NCBI RefSeq assembly: GCF_018598225.1
Contig: NZ_JAHESF010000005.1
Span: 124,001 to 188,000, forward strand
Length of the DNA: 64,000 bases
DNA from: Chryseosolibacter histidinae
Lineage (GTDB): Bacteria > Bacteroidota > Bacteroidia > Cytophagales > Cyclobacteriaceae
Direction: 5' to 3'
Both the position numbers and the translations under genes were made by a program. Shown piece by piece: positions 1 through 8,477 of this stretch. Within the stretch, counting starts at the first letter, position 1, and each line of letters starts with the position of its first letter. The notes under the pieces were generated by a model, which ran no database searches, was not told the DNA's origin, and saw nothing but the letters and a program-made list of their open reading frames with translations.

Positions 1-431
1 CCGCGGATGCTGATCGCGTTTGTCTTTTGAGAAGAGAAGCCATTGATCCTGATCGGCGGATAACCATCTTTCTCCAGGTACGCGATGTCAACTCCTAACG
101 AACGTAAGGCGTTGACGAGGATGCCGATCGGGCGTTCCTTCATACGCGCGGTGCCGGTAAGGATCTTTTTCTGATTGGTGATAGAAAAGTAAGCAGTGAG
201 AAAACGCATGGTAGTGCCCGCATCCTCTACATCGATCTCTGTTTCAGGAGAGTTTACGAGCCGCAACATTAGCTGCGTATCGTTGGCATCGGAAAGATTG
301 TGCAATGCTGACTCGCTTTTTGCCAGCGCCTTCATGATGAGCACGCGGTTGGCGATACTTTTTGACGCAGGCAGGGCGGAGGCGGTGCCGCGCAGAGATG
401 ATTTTTGTGTGATGGATAACGTTGAGTTCAA
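1..431 (-). CDS. aroA: 3-phosphoshikimate 1-carboxyvinyltransferase (EPSP synthase), N-terminal part, runs off left edge
   Basis: The enzyme joins phosphoenolpyruvate to shikimate 3-phosphate in the cytoplasmic shikimate pathway. The reverse-strand reading shows the family's N-terminal landmarks: LPASKSIANR for substrate binding, DAGTTMRFLTAYF, and LTGTARMKERPIGILVNALR. The frame is closed upstream by a TAA. No ATG lies between that stop and the conserved ASKS motif, so the start is probably the TTG at 429-431, which leaves about the usual number of residues before the motif. The only early ATG (codon 333-335) would remove the ASKS motif. The rest of the gene lies outside the window. aroB, of the same pathway, lies close by on the same strand. 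Confidence 0.93.
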   Translation of the reverse strand, partial: MNSTLSITQKSSLRGTASALPASKSIANRVLIMKALAKSESALHNLSDANDTQLMLRLVNSPETEIDVEDAGTTMRFLTAYFSITNQKKILTGTARMKERPIGILVNALRSLGVDIAYLEKDGYPPIRINGFSSQKTNAISIR

Positions 432-526
432 AGCAAAAAGTTTATGCCGGGCAAATTACACGATCGAAAAGATTTTTTTAAAACGTGATGTAACATTTCC
501 GTCGAAAAACAAGTTATTTGTACTAT

Positions 527-724
527 ATGAGTACAACCAGCAAAATAGCAATTGGAGTAGGCTTGGCGTCTGGTGCTTTATTGGCAGCCTGGTTACTAAC
601 AGGCACTCGTAAGGAAAAGACCAAAAAGTTGATCACAAAAGGAACAGCACGCCTGAAGCAAACTCTCAAAACGGAACCGCGTGAACAGCGTGTCTTTGAC
701 GATTCAGAGGTACACTACGTTTAG
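527..724 (+). CDS. small YtxH-like single-pass membrane protein
   Basis: This 65-residue protein starts at an ATG just downstream of an in-frame TTG; I prefer the ATG. One hydrophobic segment (about residues 6-24, IAIGVGLASGALLAAWLL) is followed by a lysine-rich tail (TGTRKEKTKKLITKGTARLKQ). This resembles small YtxH/gas-vesicle-like membrane proteins of Bacteroidota, but I cannot assign a function. The stop codon overlaps the convergent aroB stop by four bases. The gene is divergent from aroA across a roughly 95-bp gap that must hold both promoters. Confidence 0.6.
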   Translation: MSTTSKIAIGVGLASGALLAAWLLTGTRKEKTKKLITKGTARLKQTLKTEPREQRVFDDSEVHYV

Positions 725-1755
725 GCCGAACGGTAAAATGAAAGAGCACTTTTTACCTCTTCTGCACTAATTTCACAATCCCAACGGGCTTTTCCCACAC
801 CTTCGAGAAGCACGCAGAGAATCCTATTCCCTTTATTTTTCTTGTCTTGCAACGCCAGCTGAATGATGGTGTCGTCATCCTTCACGTGAAGCGTAACCTT
901 TCCAAACACCTGGAGAATGTAACGCGTAATCTCATCCAGTGATGTTTGCGATAACAGTCCGCGTTTATGAGCAATGTATGCTTCCGCGATAAGCCCCACA
1001 GCGATCGCTTCCCCGTGCAAAACCTTGTTGCCCGAGTTCAGCAGATGACTCTCTACAGCATGACCGATGGTATGGCCTGCGTTCAGGATCTTCCGGAGCC
1101 CTTTTTCTTTGGGATCTTCTGTTACCACATATGATTTGAAATCGACCGAATGCCGGGTCAGCTTTTCCCAATCCTGTTGCTCGAAGGCCCGTGACCTCAC
1201 CTCGTTCCACATAGCCTCATCCGAGATCAGCGTATGTTTGATGATCTCCGCAAAACCTGACCGGAGCTCGGCTTTGGGCAGCGTCTTTAAAAACCCGCTG
1301 TGCAGCAGGGTGAAGACGGGTAACTGGAAAACGCCGATGTGGTTCTTGAAATGGTTGAAATCGATGCCCAGCTTTCCGCCGATGCTGGAATCCACCTGCG
1401 ATAATAACGTGGTCGAGATCAGAATAAAGTCAATGCCGCGTTTATAGGTGGCAGCGCAAAAACCGCCCATATCTCCCAGCACACCACCCCCGATCACCAC
1501 CATGGCCGAATGCCTGTCGAGCGCCTGGTCTGTCATGGCCTGCCAGATGTAGGCCGAGGTCTCCAGGTTCTTGTGCTCTTCGCCGCTTTTGACCGTGATC
1601 ACCTCATGGGCGGGCAATGCCGGCGCCAGCAACGGATAGCAGTGGCGGAAGGTGTTCTCGTCCGTAAGCACGGCTAGTTTGCTGTATTTTTTCGCGTCCA
1701 GGAAGCTTTTCAGGTCTGCCGCCGGGGCTGACGAAAAAAGAATGTTATCGGGCAT
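721..1755 (-). CDS. aroB: 3-dehydroquinate synthase
   Basis: The enzyme converts DAHP to 3-dehydroquinate, the second step of the shikimate pathway, using NAD and a divalent metal. The 344 residues match the usual length. Visible motifs are the NAD-binding glycine run GGGVLGDMGGF (about 89-99), STTLLSQVDSSIGGKLGID, and the metal ligands E170 (in GFAEIIKH), H228 (in NAGHT) and H247 (in HGEA). The loop between the two histidines is two residues longer than I recall for E. coli AroB. It shares strand and pathway with aroA, with one small convergent gene between them. Confidence 0.97.
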   Translation of the reverse strand: MPDNILFSSAPAADLKSFLDAKKYSKLAVLTDENTFRHCYPLLAPALPAHEVITVKSGEEHKNLETSAYIWQAMTDQALDRHSAMVVIGGGVLGDMGGFCAATYKRGIDFILISTTLLSQVDSSIGGKLGIDFNHFKNHIGVFQLPVFTLLHSGFLKTLPKAELRSGFAEIIKHTLISDEAMWNEVRSRAFEQQDWEKLTRHSVDFKSYVVTEDPKEKGLRKILNAGHTIGHAVESHLLNSGNKVLHGEAIAVGLIAEAYIAHKRGLLSQTSLDEITRYILQVFGKVTLHVKDDDTIIQLALQDKKNKGNRILCVLLEGVGKARWDCEISAEEVKSALSFYRSA

Positions 1756-1857
1756 CCGTTTATCAAATAATAGGTTTGAAAGTTATCAAAAAACAACGCC
1801 TGTTTGCAATCTGGCGTAATTCTGGAAACGATTTCGCGGCCGAATAATTGCAATTTT

Positions 1858-1865
1858 TATATTTG
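1858..1865 (+). promoter_or_regulatory. candidate -7 promoter element TATATTTG
   Basis: The octamer fits the Bacteroidota TAnnTTTG box and lies 15 bases before the proline dehydrogenase ATG. I see no clear -33 TTG at normal spacing, so the call is tentative and would imply a very short leader. Confidence 0.35.
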
Positions 1866-1880
1866 CGCACCTTTTGCATT

Positions 1881-3065
1881 ATGGAACCCGAGCCGAAAAT
1901 CTCTTTTGAAGACACCGCGATAGCATTCTCTTACAAATCGAACGCTGAGCTGCGAAAAGCCAACTTCATCTTCTCAACCGTTAACCATCCCTGGATCTCA
2001 GCCGCCGCCACGGGAATGGTGAAATTCGCCCTCAACCTGCGACTACCGATCGAGGGGATCATTAAAAAAACCGTATTCGATCACTTTTGCGGAGGCGTAA
2101 GCATCGAAAAAAGCGATGCGGCCATAAACAAGCTCGGAGCTTTCGGGGTAGGCACCATCCTGGACTATTCCGTGGAAGGCGAAGAATCGGAAGAAGACTT
2201 CGATAAAACCCTGGCCGAGCTGCTGCGTACCATCGACAAAGCCAAAACCTCCAAACATATCCCGTTTTCCGTGTTCAAGGTCACGGGCCTGGCCTCCACC
2301 GCCCTGCTGGAGAAAGTTCAGCGCGGCGACAAGCTTTCAGACGAAGAGCAGACAGCCTACACCCGCGTGAAAGCCCGGGTCGATGCCATCTGCCGCAAAG
2401 CTTATGAGCATAAAGTACCTGTGCTGGTAGATGCCGAAGAGACCTGGATCCAGGAACCCATAGACGCCATGGCCGATGAGATGATGGCCAGATATAACAA
2501 GGAAAAGGCGATCGTCTTTAACACGTATCAGCTTTACCGCACAGAGACCCTGGCCAACCTCAGGCATGCCCATAAAAAAGCCCTCGACAATAATTATTTT
2601 CTCGGTGCCAAGCTGGTGCGCGGCGCCTATATGGAAAAAGAACGCGCGCGGGCAGAGAGCCAGGGATATCCCAGTCCCATCCAGCCCGACAAAGAAGCCA
2701 CAGACAAGGCGTTCAACGACGGCCTGCTCTTCTGCATTCAGCATATAGATCGTGTCAGCCTCATGTGTGGCTCGCACAACGAGCAAAGCAATCACCTGCT
2801 GGTGAGGCTCATGGCCGAGAACGGGATCAAGGCCGACGACCCCCGCGTGTGGTTTGCCCAGCTTTATGGCATGAGCGATAACATTTCTTTCAACCTCGCC
2901 AAGGCAGGCTACAGAGTGGCCAAATATGTTCCTTATGGTCCCGTGAGGGCGGTGATGCCTTATCTTTTCAGGAGGGCAGCAGAAAATACATCCGTTGCGG
3001 GGCAGAGCAGCCGCGAATTGTTGCTCATCCGCAAGGAATTAAGGCGCAGAAGAGCCTCCAGATAG
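1881..3065 (+). CDS. proline dehydrogenase
   Basis: This FAD enzyme oxidises proline to pyrroline-5-carboxylate, the first step of proline catabolism. It is the stand-alone Bacteroidota type of 394 residues, not a PutA fusion. Family motifs are LVDAEETW, LGAKLVRGAYMEKER, SHNEQS, and the C-terminal KYVPYGPVRAVMPYLFRRA followed by EN. An upstream in-frame start at 1848 would add 11 unconserved residues that overlap the promoter-like box, so the ATG at 1881 is preferred. The gene is divergent from aroB and lies 62 bases before lysS. Confidence 0.93.
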   Translation: MEPEPKISFEDTAIAFSYKSNAELRKANFIFSTVNHPWISAAATGMVKFALNLRLPIEGIIKKTVFDHFCGGVSIEKSDAAINKLGAFGVGTILDYSVEGEESEEDFDKTLAELLRTIDKAKTSKHIPFSVFKVTGLASTALLEKVQRGDKLSDEEQTAYTRVKARVDAICRKAYEHKVPVLVDAEETWIQEPIDAMADEMMARYNKEKAIVFNTYQLYRTETLANLRHAHKKALDNNYFLGAKLVRGAYMEKERARAESQGYPSPIQPDKEATDKAFNDGLLFCIQHIDRVSLMCGSHNEQSNHLLVRLMAENGIKADDPRVWFAQLYGMSDNISFNLAKAGYRVAKYVPYGPVRAVMPYLFRRAAENTSVAGQSSRELLLIRKELRRRRASR

Positions 3066-3075
3066 CCGTTCCGCA

Positions 3076-3106
3076 TTTTTACCTCCGCTTTATTCCATTA
3101 TTTTTG
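3076..3106 (+). promoter_or_regulatory. candidate lysS promoter
   Basis: TATTTTTG at 3099-3106 matches TAnnTTTG exactly. A T-rich TTTTTA at 3076-3081 could be the -33 element, with a spacer of about 17 bases. The box sits 21 bases before the lysS ATG. Confidence 0.5.
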
Positions 3107-3127
3107 CCCCTGCAAAATTGAGAAACT

Positions 3128-4858
3128 ATGGCGTTAAGCGAACAGGAAAGCATCCGCAGACAAAAGCTTCAGGAACTTGAAAAGTTGGGGATCAATCCTT
3201 ATCCGGCAGAATTATTTGAGGTCAACGCTTCGGCTGCCGAAATCCTCGAGAATTACGAACGCCAGAAGAGTGACTATCGTCAGATCTCGATCGCTGGCCG
3301 TGTGATGAGCATGCGGATCCAGGGCTCTGCCGGTTTTGCGGAGATCCAGGATGAAACAGGCCGGATCCAGATCTACCTGAGAAGAGACGACCTGTGCCCG
3401 GGCGAGGATAAAACTTTGTACAACACCGTTGTTAAAAAGCTTACCGATATCGGAGACATTATCGGTATAAAAGGATATGGCTTTACAACACAAACAGGAG
3501 AAATATCCATTCACGTTACCGCATTCAAATTGTTGTCGAAGGCACTCAGACCGCTGCCGATCGTTAAACAAACAAAAGACGAGCAGGGTAACGTTGTGCT
3601 GCACGATGCTTTCAGCGATCCCGAGCAACGGTACCGTCAGCGTTATGTAGACCTGATTGTCAATCCTCAGGTACGCGATACATTCAGAAAGCGTACAAAG
3701 CTGGTCAATTCTATGCGGGAATATCTGAATGCCAAAGATTATCTCGAGGTGGAAACCCCCATTCTTCAACCGTTGTATGGCGGTGCAGCAGCGAGGCCGT
3801 TCAAAACGCATCACAATACACTCGACATGACGTTGTATTTGCGTATTGCGAATGAGTTGTATTTGAAACGATTGATCGTTGGCGGCTTCCCTGGCGTATA
3901 CGAATTTTCGAAAGACTTCCGCAATGAAGGCATGTCGCGCTTTCACAATCCTGAGTTCACACAGATAGAGCTGTACGTTGCGTACAAGGACTACTACTGG
4001 ATGATGGACCTGGTGGAGGAAATGATCGAAAAAGTGGCGCTAGACCTGCACGGCACCACCGAGGTGAAAGTAGGAGAGAACATCATCGACTTCCGCAGGC
4101 CGTGGAAACGGTTTACCATGTTCGAAGCCATTCAACATTTTACAGGCGTAGACATCTCGAATATGAACGAGCAGGAGCTGCGCGACACGTGCCGCAAGCT
4201 TCATGTGCCGATGGACGATACCATGGGCAAAGGCAAGCTGATCGACCAGATCTTCGGAGAGAAATGTGAGCCGAACCTGATCCAGCCTACATTCATTACT
4301 GATTATCCGATAGAGATGTCGCCGCTGGCCAAGAAGCACCGCAGCAAGCCGGGACTGGTAGAACGTTTCGAAGCCATTTGTAACCGTAAGGAGATCGCCA
4401 ACTCGTTCTCCGAGCTGAACGACCCCATCGATCAGCGCCAGCGTTTCGAAGAGCAGCTCGAGCTCGGCAAACGCGGCGATGAAGAAGCGATGACCCTCGA
4501 CGAAGATTTTCTGCGCGCCCTTGAATACGGAATGCCGCCTACCGCAGGGCTGGGCATCGGCATCGACAGGCTCTCCATGATCATGACCAACTCGGCTTCG
4601 ATCCAGGATGTGCTGTTCTTCCCGCAGATGAAACCTGAAAAAGCATTTTCAGCAGCGCCCGAACAGGAGTTCGAGCAGGCTGGTGTGCGGGCAGACCTGG
4701 TACCCATACTGCAGAAGCTCGGCATCAACTCCATGGCCCAGATGAAAGAGATGAAAGCATCCAAGCTCTTCAACGACGTGTGCGGCATGCGCAAAAAGAT
4801 GAAGCTTGAAAATGTTCAGAATCCCACCTTACAAGAGGTTGAAGGCTGGCTGAAGTAG
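3128..4858 (+). CDS. lysS: lysyl-tRNA synthetase, class II
   Basis: The enzyme charges tRNA-Lys with lysine in the cytoplasm. An N-terminal OB-fold anticodon-binding domain (about residues 55-170) precedes the class II catalytic core. Motif 1 is in [21 protein letters not shown], motif 2 is [18 protein letters not shown], and motif 3 is [11 protein letters not shown]. The 576 residues exceed the roughly 500 of E. coli LysS because of a C-terminal extension (about residues 500-576, with [21 protein letters not shown]), which I believe is common in Bacteroidota. The gene converges on the next one across a repeat-rich gap. Confidence 0.97.
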   Translation: MALSEQESIRRQKLQELEKLGINPYPAELFEVNASAAEILENYERQKSDYRQISIAGRVMSMRIQGSAGFAEIQDETGRIQIYLRRDDLCPGEDKTLYNTVVKKLTDIGDIIGIKGYGFTTQTGEISIHVTAFKLLSKALRPLPIVKQTKDEQGNVVLHDAFSDPEQRYRQRYVDLIVNPQVRDTFRKRTKLVNSMREYLNAKDYLEVETPILQPLYGGAAARPFKTHHNTLDMTLYLRIANELYLKRLIVGGFPGVYEFSKDFRNEGMSRFHNPEFTQIELYVAYKDYYWMMDLVEEMIEKVALDLHGTTEVKVGENIIDFRRPWKRFTMFEAIQHFTGVDISNMNEQELRDTCRKLHVPMDDTMGKGKLIDQIFGEKCEPNLIQPTFITDYPIEMSPLAKKHRSKPGLVERFEAICNRKEIANSFSELNDPIDQRQRFEEQLELGKRGDEEAMTLDEDFLRALEYGMPPTAGLGIGIDRLSMIMTNSASIQDVLFFPQMKPEKAFSAAPEQEFEQAGVRADLVPILQKLGINSMAQMKEMKASKLFNDVCGMRKKMKLENVQNPTLQEVEGWLK

Positions 4859-4861
4859 TTG

Positions 4862-4962
4862 AAGGTACGAGGTACGTCCCGATAGCCATCGGGATACGAA
4901 GGACGATAGCTTCGAATTGCCTACTGCTCCCGATTTATCGGTCCCGATAGCTATCGGGATGC
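4862..4962. repeat. intergenic repeat cluster: GTACGA units and two TCCCGAT...ATCGGGA palindromes
   Basis: The gap between the convergent lysS and the next gene holds a GGTACGAGGTACG unit, an imperfect palindrome TCCCGATAGCCATCGGGA (4877-4894), the inverted pair TCCCGAT/ATCGGT, a perfect palindrome TCCCGATAGCTATCGGGA (4942-4959), and CCTACTGC units. The same palindrome and GTACGA units recur at 50.2 and 54.1 kb. The stems could also act as bidirectional terminators. Confidence 0.8.
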
Positions 4963-4969
4963 CTACTGC

Positions 4970-6880
4970 CTACTTTTTAAAACTGAGCTCGTATTCTAGT
5001 TTGTCTTTCGTGTTGATCTCAACCACGTAACATTCCTTGTGGCCACCCCGCGTTGAAATAACGTCGTTCAGTTTTTTTACTTTGGCGCCGGGTCCAATGC
5101 TGATGGTCATAGTGCCTTTCCCACTTTGCAGGATGATGCTGTTATCAGTGCAGCGGATAGCGTCGGCGTTATCGGCCAGCAACGGGAGAACTTCCGTGAA
5201 GGAGCCCTGGTGCAGTACTGTGACCTTGATCTTTTCAGGAAGGAACTCAATGGTCTTTGTTCCTGATCTCAGCGGATACTTCACGCCGATATTTCCTTTC
5301 GGCTGATTTTTTCCTTCCGCAGCTTCCCAGCGCTTTCCGTCAAGGGTGAAAGTTGCAGCAACGTCGCCTGCTTCATAAACCTGTTCACTTCCATCGGCCT
5401 TCGTGCCCCACGCCGCTACTGATGAGTTGGACTGTGATTGCAGCACGGCACCCGTTGCAGGATTCCAGATCAGTCCAAGGCCATATCGCTGCAGCGATGT
5501 CAGTATCGATCCTGAATTGAAGGCGACATAATACGCTGGCCGCCTCACAAACGTATACACTGTGTTGTTTCGGTTGTCTTTTCGCACTTCATTAAAGTTC
5601 TCGCGCCTCAGGTAGGGAAGGTTGCCCACGGATTTATTTTTCTCAGCGTTAGAAGGCAACCACATTGCCAGGTCGTTGTGCAGAAAGGCATAAGGCGAAA
5701 ATGACCAGAACTGTCCTTGCCTGAGCTCATCCACCTGAGGATACTGGTTGCGCATCCGCTGATAGAGCTTCTCTGTGGCCGAAGCATATTCTTCTTTGCT
5801 CAAGGTAAAAGCGCGGGCAGCGGGAATAAATTCGGCTTGTGGTGTCCACCTTGCCGCTGAAGGATTTTCAAGCGTATCGGTTAGCACTGACCATTTTTGC
5901 TGACGTGTTTCCACTGCCTTGTTGATGTAGTAGCGCGATTCACCGGGTTCCTTTACAGCATTGTAAGTAAACCAGTCGTACCATTTTTCAGTTTTATCAA
6001 CGATATAGTGCTGCAGCGGTGTACCTTTTACGTAATGCCAGGCCACGTGCAGATCGCTGTGGTGCGTGCTGAGATTGTATCCCCAATCCGGTCCGTTCTT
6101 TTCATAAAAGTAGCCGCATGGACTTTGAAACTCTTTCATGCTGGCATCCAGGCGCTGATGGAACAATTTTTCAATTTCCGCATCGGGATATTGCCGGAGA
6201 TACATGAGCACACCGCCCCAGAGGTTTTCGTACTGGTTGGTGAAGTTGCGTCCGTGCTCCCAGGTTTTTGCGTCGGTGAAGCTGATGTAAAAAGCTTTGC
6301 GCAGTGCTTGTTGAGTACGCTTCATGATGGAGGGGTCGATGGCGGGCCCATCATGTAACAGGAAGAGTGCCCTGCCAACAAATTTGGTGGCGAAAGCGGT
6401 GGGCGCAAGACTCCATTGCTGGGGTGCATACTCGCTGAACCTGCCGTCGTCATTTTGCATGTTACACCAGAAGGTGAGCGCGGCTTCGAGCCGGGCTTTC
6501 AATGCCGGGTCTCCGTAATAGACATTCCATGGCCGCTGATGCGTATAGAACCACGCGAGGCTCAGAACACTTTCCATGATGCGCGCATTGTAAGGTTTGT
6601 TTACATCGGGCGTACGCCATACAACAATATCGATAAACCCCCTGTTAGGCCCTTTGGATACAACGCTGTTGGCTACTGCTGCAAAGTTTTTAAGATAATA
6701 AGGCACGTACCACTCCTCCTGCGTGAACAGGGACGGATCGATCGTAGCCAGATCGACAGTTCTTACCAATGGCAGATCGTCATGATTACCATCCTGGCTG
6801 TAAACCGGAAGCAGAAAAAAATGTGTGATCAGTGTGAGGAGCGCTGCCCGTAAAGCGGACTGTATAGAAGCACGTTTCAT
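4970..6880 (-). CDS. secreted polysaccharide lyase/heparinase-like protein
   Basis: A signal peptide (residues 1-29, ending at VYSQ) sends this 636-residue protein out of the cytoplasm. The N-terminal 400 residues look like an all-helical (alpha/alpha) toroid rich in W, Y and H (for example SLAWFYTHQRPW, GYNLSTHHSDLHVAWHYV). The C-terminal 230 residues look like a beta-sandwich. This layout fits heparinase II/III-type polysaccharide lyases and related glycan enzymes. I cannot assign a numbered family or catalytic residues with confidence. It is a single gene, with no SusC/SusD pair nearby. Confidence 0.55.
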   Translation of the reverse strand: MKRASIQSALRAALLTLITHFFLLPVYSQDGNHDDLPLVRTVDLATIDPSLFTQEEWYVPYYLKNFAAVANSVVSKGPNRGFIDIVVWRTPDVNKPYNARIMESVLSLAWFYTHQRPWNVYYGDPALKARLEAALTFWCNMQNDDGRFSEYAPQQWSLAPTAFATKFVGRALFLLHDGPAIDPSIMKRTQQALRKAFYISFTDAKTWEHGRNFTNQYENLWGGVLMYLRQYPDAEIEKLFHQRLDASMKEFQSPCGYFYEKNGPDWGYNLSTHHSDLHVAWHYVKGTPLQHYIVDKTEKWYDWFTYNAVKEPGESRYYINKAVETRQQKWSVLTDTLENPSAARWTPQAEFIPAARAFTLSKEEYASATEKLYQRMRNQYPQVDELRQGQFWSFSPYAFLHNDLAMWLPSNAEKNKSVGNLPYLRRENFNEVRKDNRNNTVYTFVRRPAYYVAFNSGSILTSLQRYGLGLIWNPATGAVLQSQSNSSVAAWGTKADGSEQVYEAGDVAATFTLDGKRWEAAEGKNQPKGNIGVKYPLRSGTKTIEFLPEKIKVTVLHQGSFTEVLPLLADNADAIRCTDNSIILQSGKGTMTISIGPGAKVKKLNDVISTRGGHKECYVVEINTKDKLEYELSFKK

Positions 6881-7095
6881 GAGAGGAGAATTAAGGTGAG
6901 TATTTTAATGATGGACGAAGCCTGGCCCTCCATTCCTGACAAGCTTTCTCTATTCACCCGAAGCATTACATATATGGATACTCCGCCTGATCTGCGGTCT
7001 GTAATGTTATATTCCTGACATGGCTTCGGCCTTGTTTTGCAGTGTTATGTTTCTCCTGAAATTTAAAACCATCTAGGTGAAAATAATACACTTCC

Positions 7096-7128
7096 AACCG
7101 GCCATCCGGAAACCGGCAACTGGCAACA
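7096..7128. repeat. CCGGCAACTGGCAAC-type quasi-tandem repeat
   Basis: Units of CCGGCAACTGGCAAC and near copies fill this stretch upstream of mobA. The same family appears at 31.1, 36.9 and 37.05 kb. A longer mobA reading frame would run through it, which argues against starts before 7176. Confidence 0.75.
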
Positions 7129-7148
7129 ATTTACTGTTCCATAAGTCT

Positions 7149-7156
7149 TACTTTTG
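7149..7156 (+). promoter_or_regulatory. candidate mobA -7 promoter element TACTTTTG
   Basis: The octamer matches TAnnTTTG exactly and lies 20 bases before the mobA ATG. The -33 element is not obvious. Confidence 0.45.
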
Positions 7157-7175
7157 CCAGAACACCGATCTAATT

Positions 7176-7739
7176 ATGGACATCGCATCTAACCTTTACG
7201 GCCTCGTACTATCGGGCGGAAAAAGCAGCCGCATGGGTATGGACAAAGGATTGATCTCATACCATGGCAAACCGCAGCGTGAGCATTTGTTTGATCTGCT
7301 ATCGCGATGTTGTGCCAGGGTCTTTACTTCATGCAATGCTGAACAGCAGGTCCCGGAAAACCTGAATCCCATCGTTGATCAATTCGATCTTCAAAGCCCG
7401 CTCAATGGCATCCTCACAGCTTTCAAAAAATTTCCGGATAAAGCGTGGCTTACCGTGGCGGTGGATATGCCCTACGTTGACGATCACGTACTCAATACAC
7501 TGATCGCACATCGCGATAGCAATAAGGTTGCCACCTGTTTTTACAATGCATCTGAAAAACTTCCCGACCCGCTGCTCACCATCTGGGAACCTGCTGCTTA
7601 TCCGCTGTTGCTGAAGTTCACCGAACAGGGAAGGATTAGTCCCAGGGATTTCCTCTCGACGCATCATGCTCACATGATCCATCCCCCTAACGACAAAACA
7701 TTGTTAAACATCAACACTCCTGGTGACATCCCCCTGTAG
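7176..7739 (+). CDS. mobA: molybdenum cofactor guanylyltransferase
   Basis: MobA adds GMP to molybdopterin, forming the bis-MGD cofactor used by nitrate reductases of the DMSO-reductase family. The nucleotide-binding motif LVLSGGKSSRMGMDKGLI sits at residues 10-27, and the metal-binding VAVDMPYVD follows near residue 92. The 187 residues are typical. The start is placed after the intergenic repeat and just after a TAnnTTTG box. It opens the nitrate island and fits the large molybdoenzyme gene at 25.8 kb. Confidence 0.9.
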   Translation: MDIASNLYGLVLSGGKSSRMGMDKGLISYHGKPQREHLFDLLSRCCARVFTSCNAEQQVPENLNPIVDQFDLQSPLNGILTAFKKFPDKAWLTVAVDMPYVDDHVLNTLIAHRDSNKVATCFYNASEKLPDPLLTIWEPAAYPLLLKFTEQGRISPRDFLSTHHAHMIHPPNDKTLLNINTPGDIPL

Positions 7740-7756
7740 TAGGATTATGGCCTTCA

Positions 7757-7967
7757 TTCTGAACGGAGGATAATGTGCTGGTGGTGTGAGTGAAGAATTC
7801 CCGAATATCAATGCGCATTTACTTCGAGCGCATATCTTGCCATGCGCACTCCGCGTCATGGGGATGCTTCGCTACCCGACCGCCTTGCACACACGCCTCG
7901 CTCAGCATGACGGAACTGTCGATGATTTTCCCGCCCCTCCTTACTCCTGGCTCCTTACTCCTTTTCC
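7757..7967. other. intergenic stretch with repeat-like DNA, no gene supported
   Basis: This gap between convergent genes holds words of the 'ATGCTTCGCTACC ... CTCGCTCAGCATGACGG' type, which resemble a common dispersed intergenic repeat, followed by CTCCTGGCTCCTTACTCC units (7945-7962) of the GGAGTCA family. Two overlapping short reading frames here have no protein-like features. Confidence 0.5.
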
Positions 7968-8435
7968 TCAGTCCACCAACTCAAACTCCCTCATCGCTTT
8001 CGGGAAATTCTTGTTCTCGTGTCCAGGATAGCTGAGCTTGAGCAATGCGAACCGCTGCAGGTCACTGAGCTTCTGCCATTGCTGAAGGGAGATGGCCCAG
8101 TTGAATTCCTGGAGCTTCTCTTGTAAGGGGAAAGGAATTTCATCCAGCATCGACCACGCCGGATTTTCCATCACGGGCAATTCCGTAGCTGTGTTGCCGG
8201 TGCGTGTATAGATCAATTGTTGCAGGTAGTAGCGGTATTGGCTGATCTCCTCATCCGTTTCACAGGGAAGATTGGCTAGATTTTCCCGTTCGTGAACATT
8301 CATCCGGCTCCATTCGGCAAGCTTCAGTTTGATACCACATGCATCCAGCTTGAACCTGACGATCATGGGAATGCACCGCACATTGTTTTCAACGAAGTCT
8401 TCTTCGAAAAGGAAATAATTCTTCACAGCTACCAT
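7968..8435 (-). CDS. nitrate reductase-associated protein
   Basis: This 155-residue soluble protein matches my memory of the conserved nitrate-reductase-associated family, known mainly from cyanobacteria and Bacteroidota: an N-terminal FLFEEDFVENNVRCIPMIVR, then KLDACGIKL and a helical rest. The molecular function is not established. It lies 42 bases downstream of cobA on the same strand, so the two probably form one transcript that starts in the TACGTA-rich divergent region. Confidence 0.75.
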   Translation of the reverse strand: MVAVKNYFLFEEDFVENNVRCIPMIVRFKLDACGIKLKLAEWSRMNVHERENLANLPCETDEEISQYRYYLQQLIYTRTGNTATELPVMENPAWSMLDEIPFPLQEKLQEFNWAISLQQWQKLSDLQRFALLKLSYPGHENKNFPKAMREFELVD

Positions 8436-8477
8436 ATTCGTACATATTTGGGTTATTCAATTCAGGTAAATAAAAGT

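Noticed and set aside
196-612. Plus-strand frame over the aroA start region
   Set aside because: It is antisense to conserved EPSP synthase sequence and has no recognisable domain.
7786-8035. Two overlapping 81-codon frames between mobA and the next gene
   Set aside because: They are built from repeat-like DNA and overlap the 3' end of the nitrate-reductase-associated gene.
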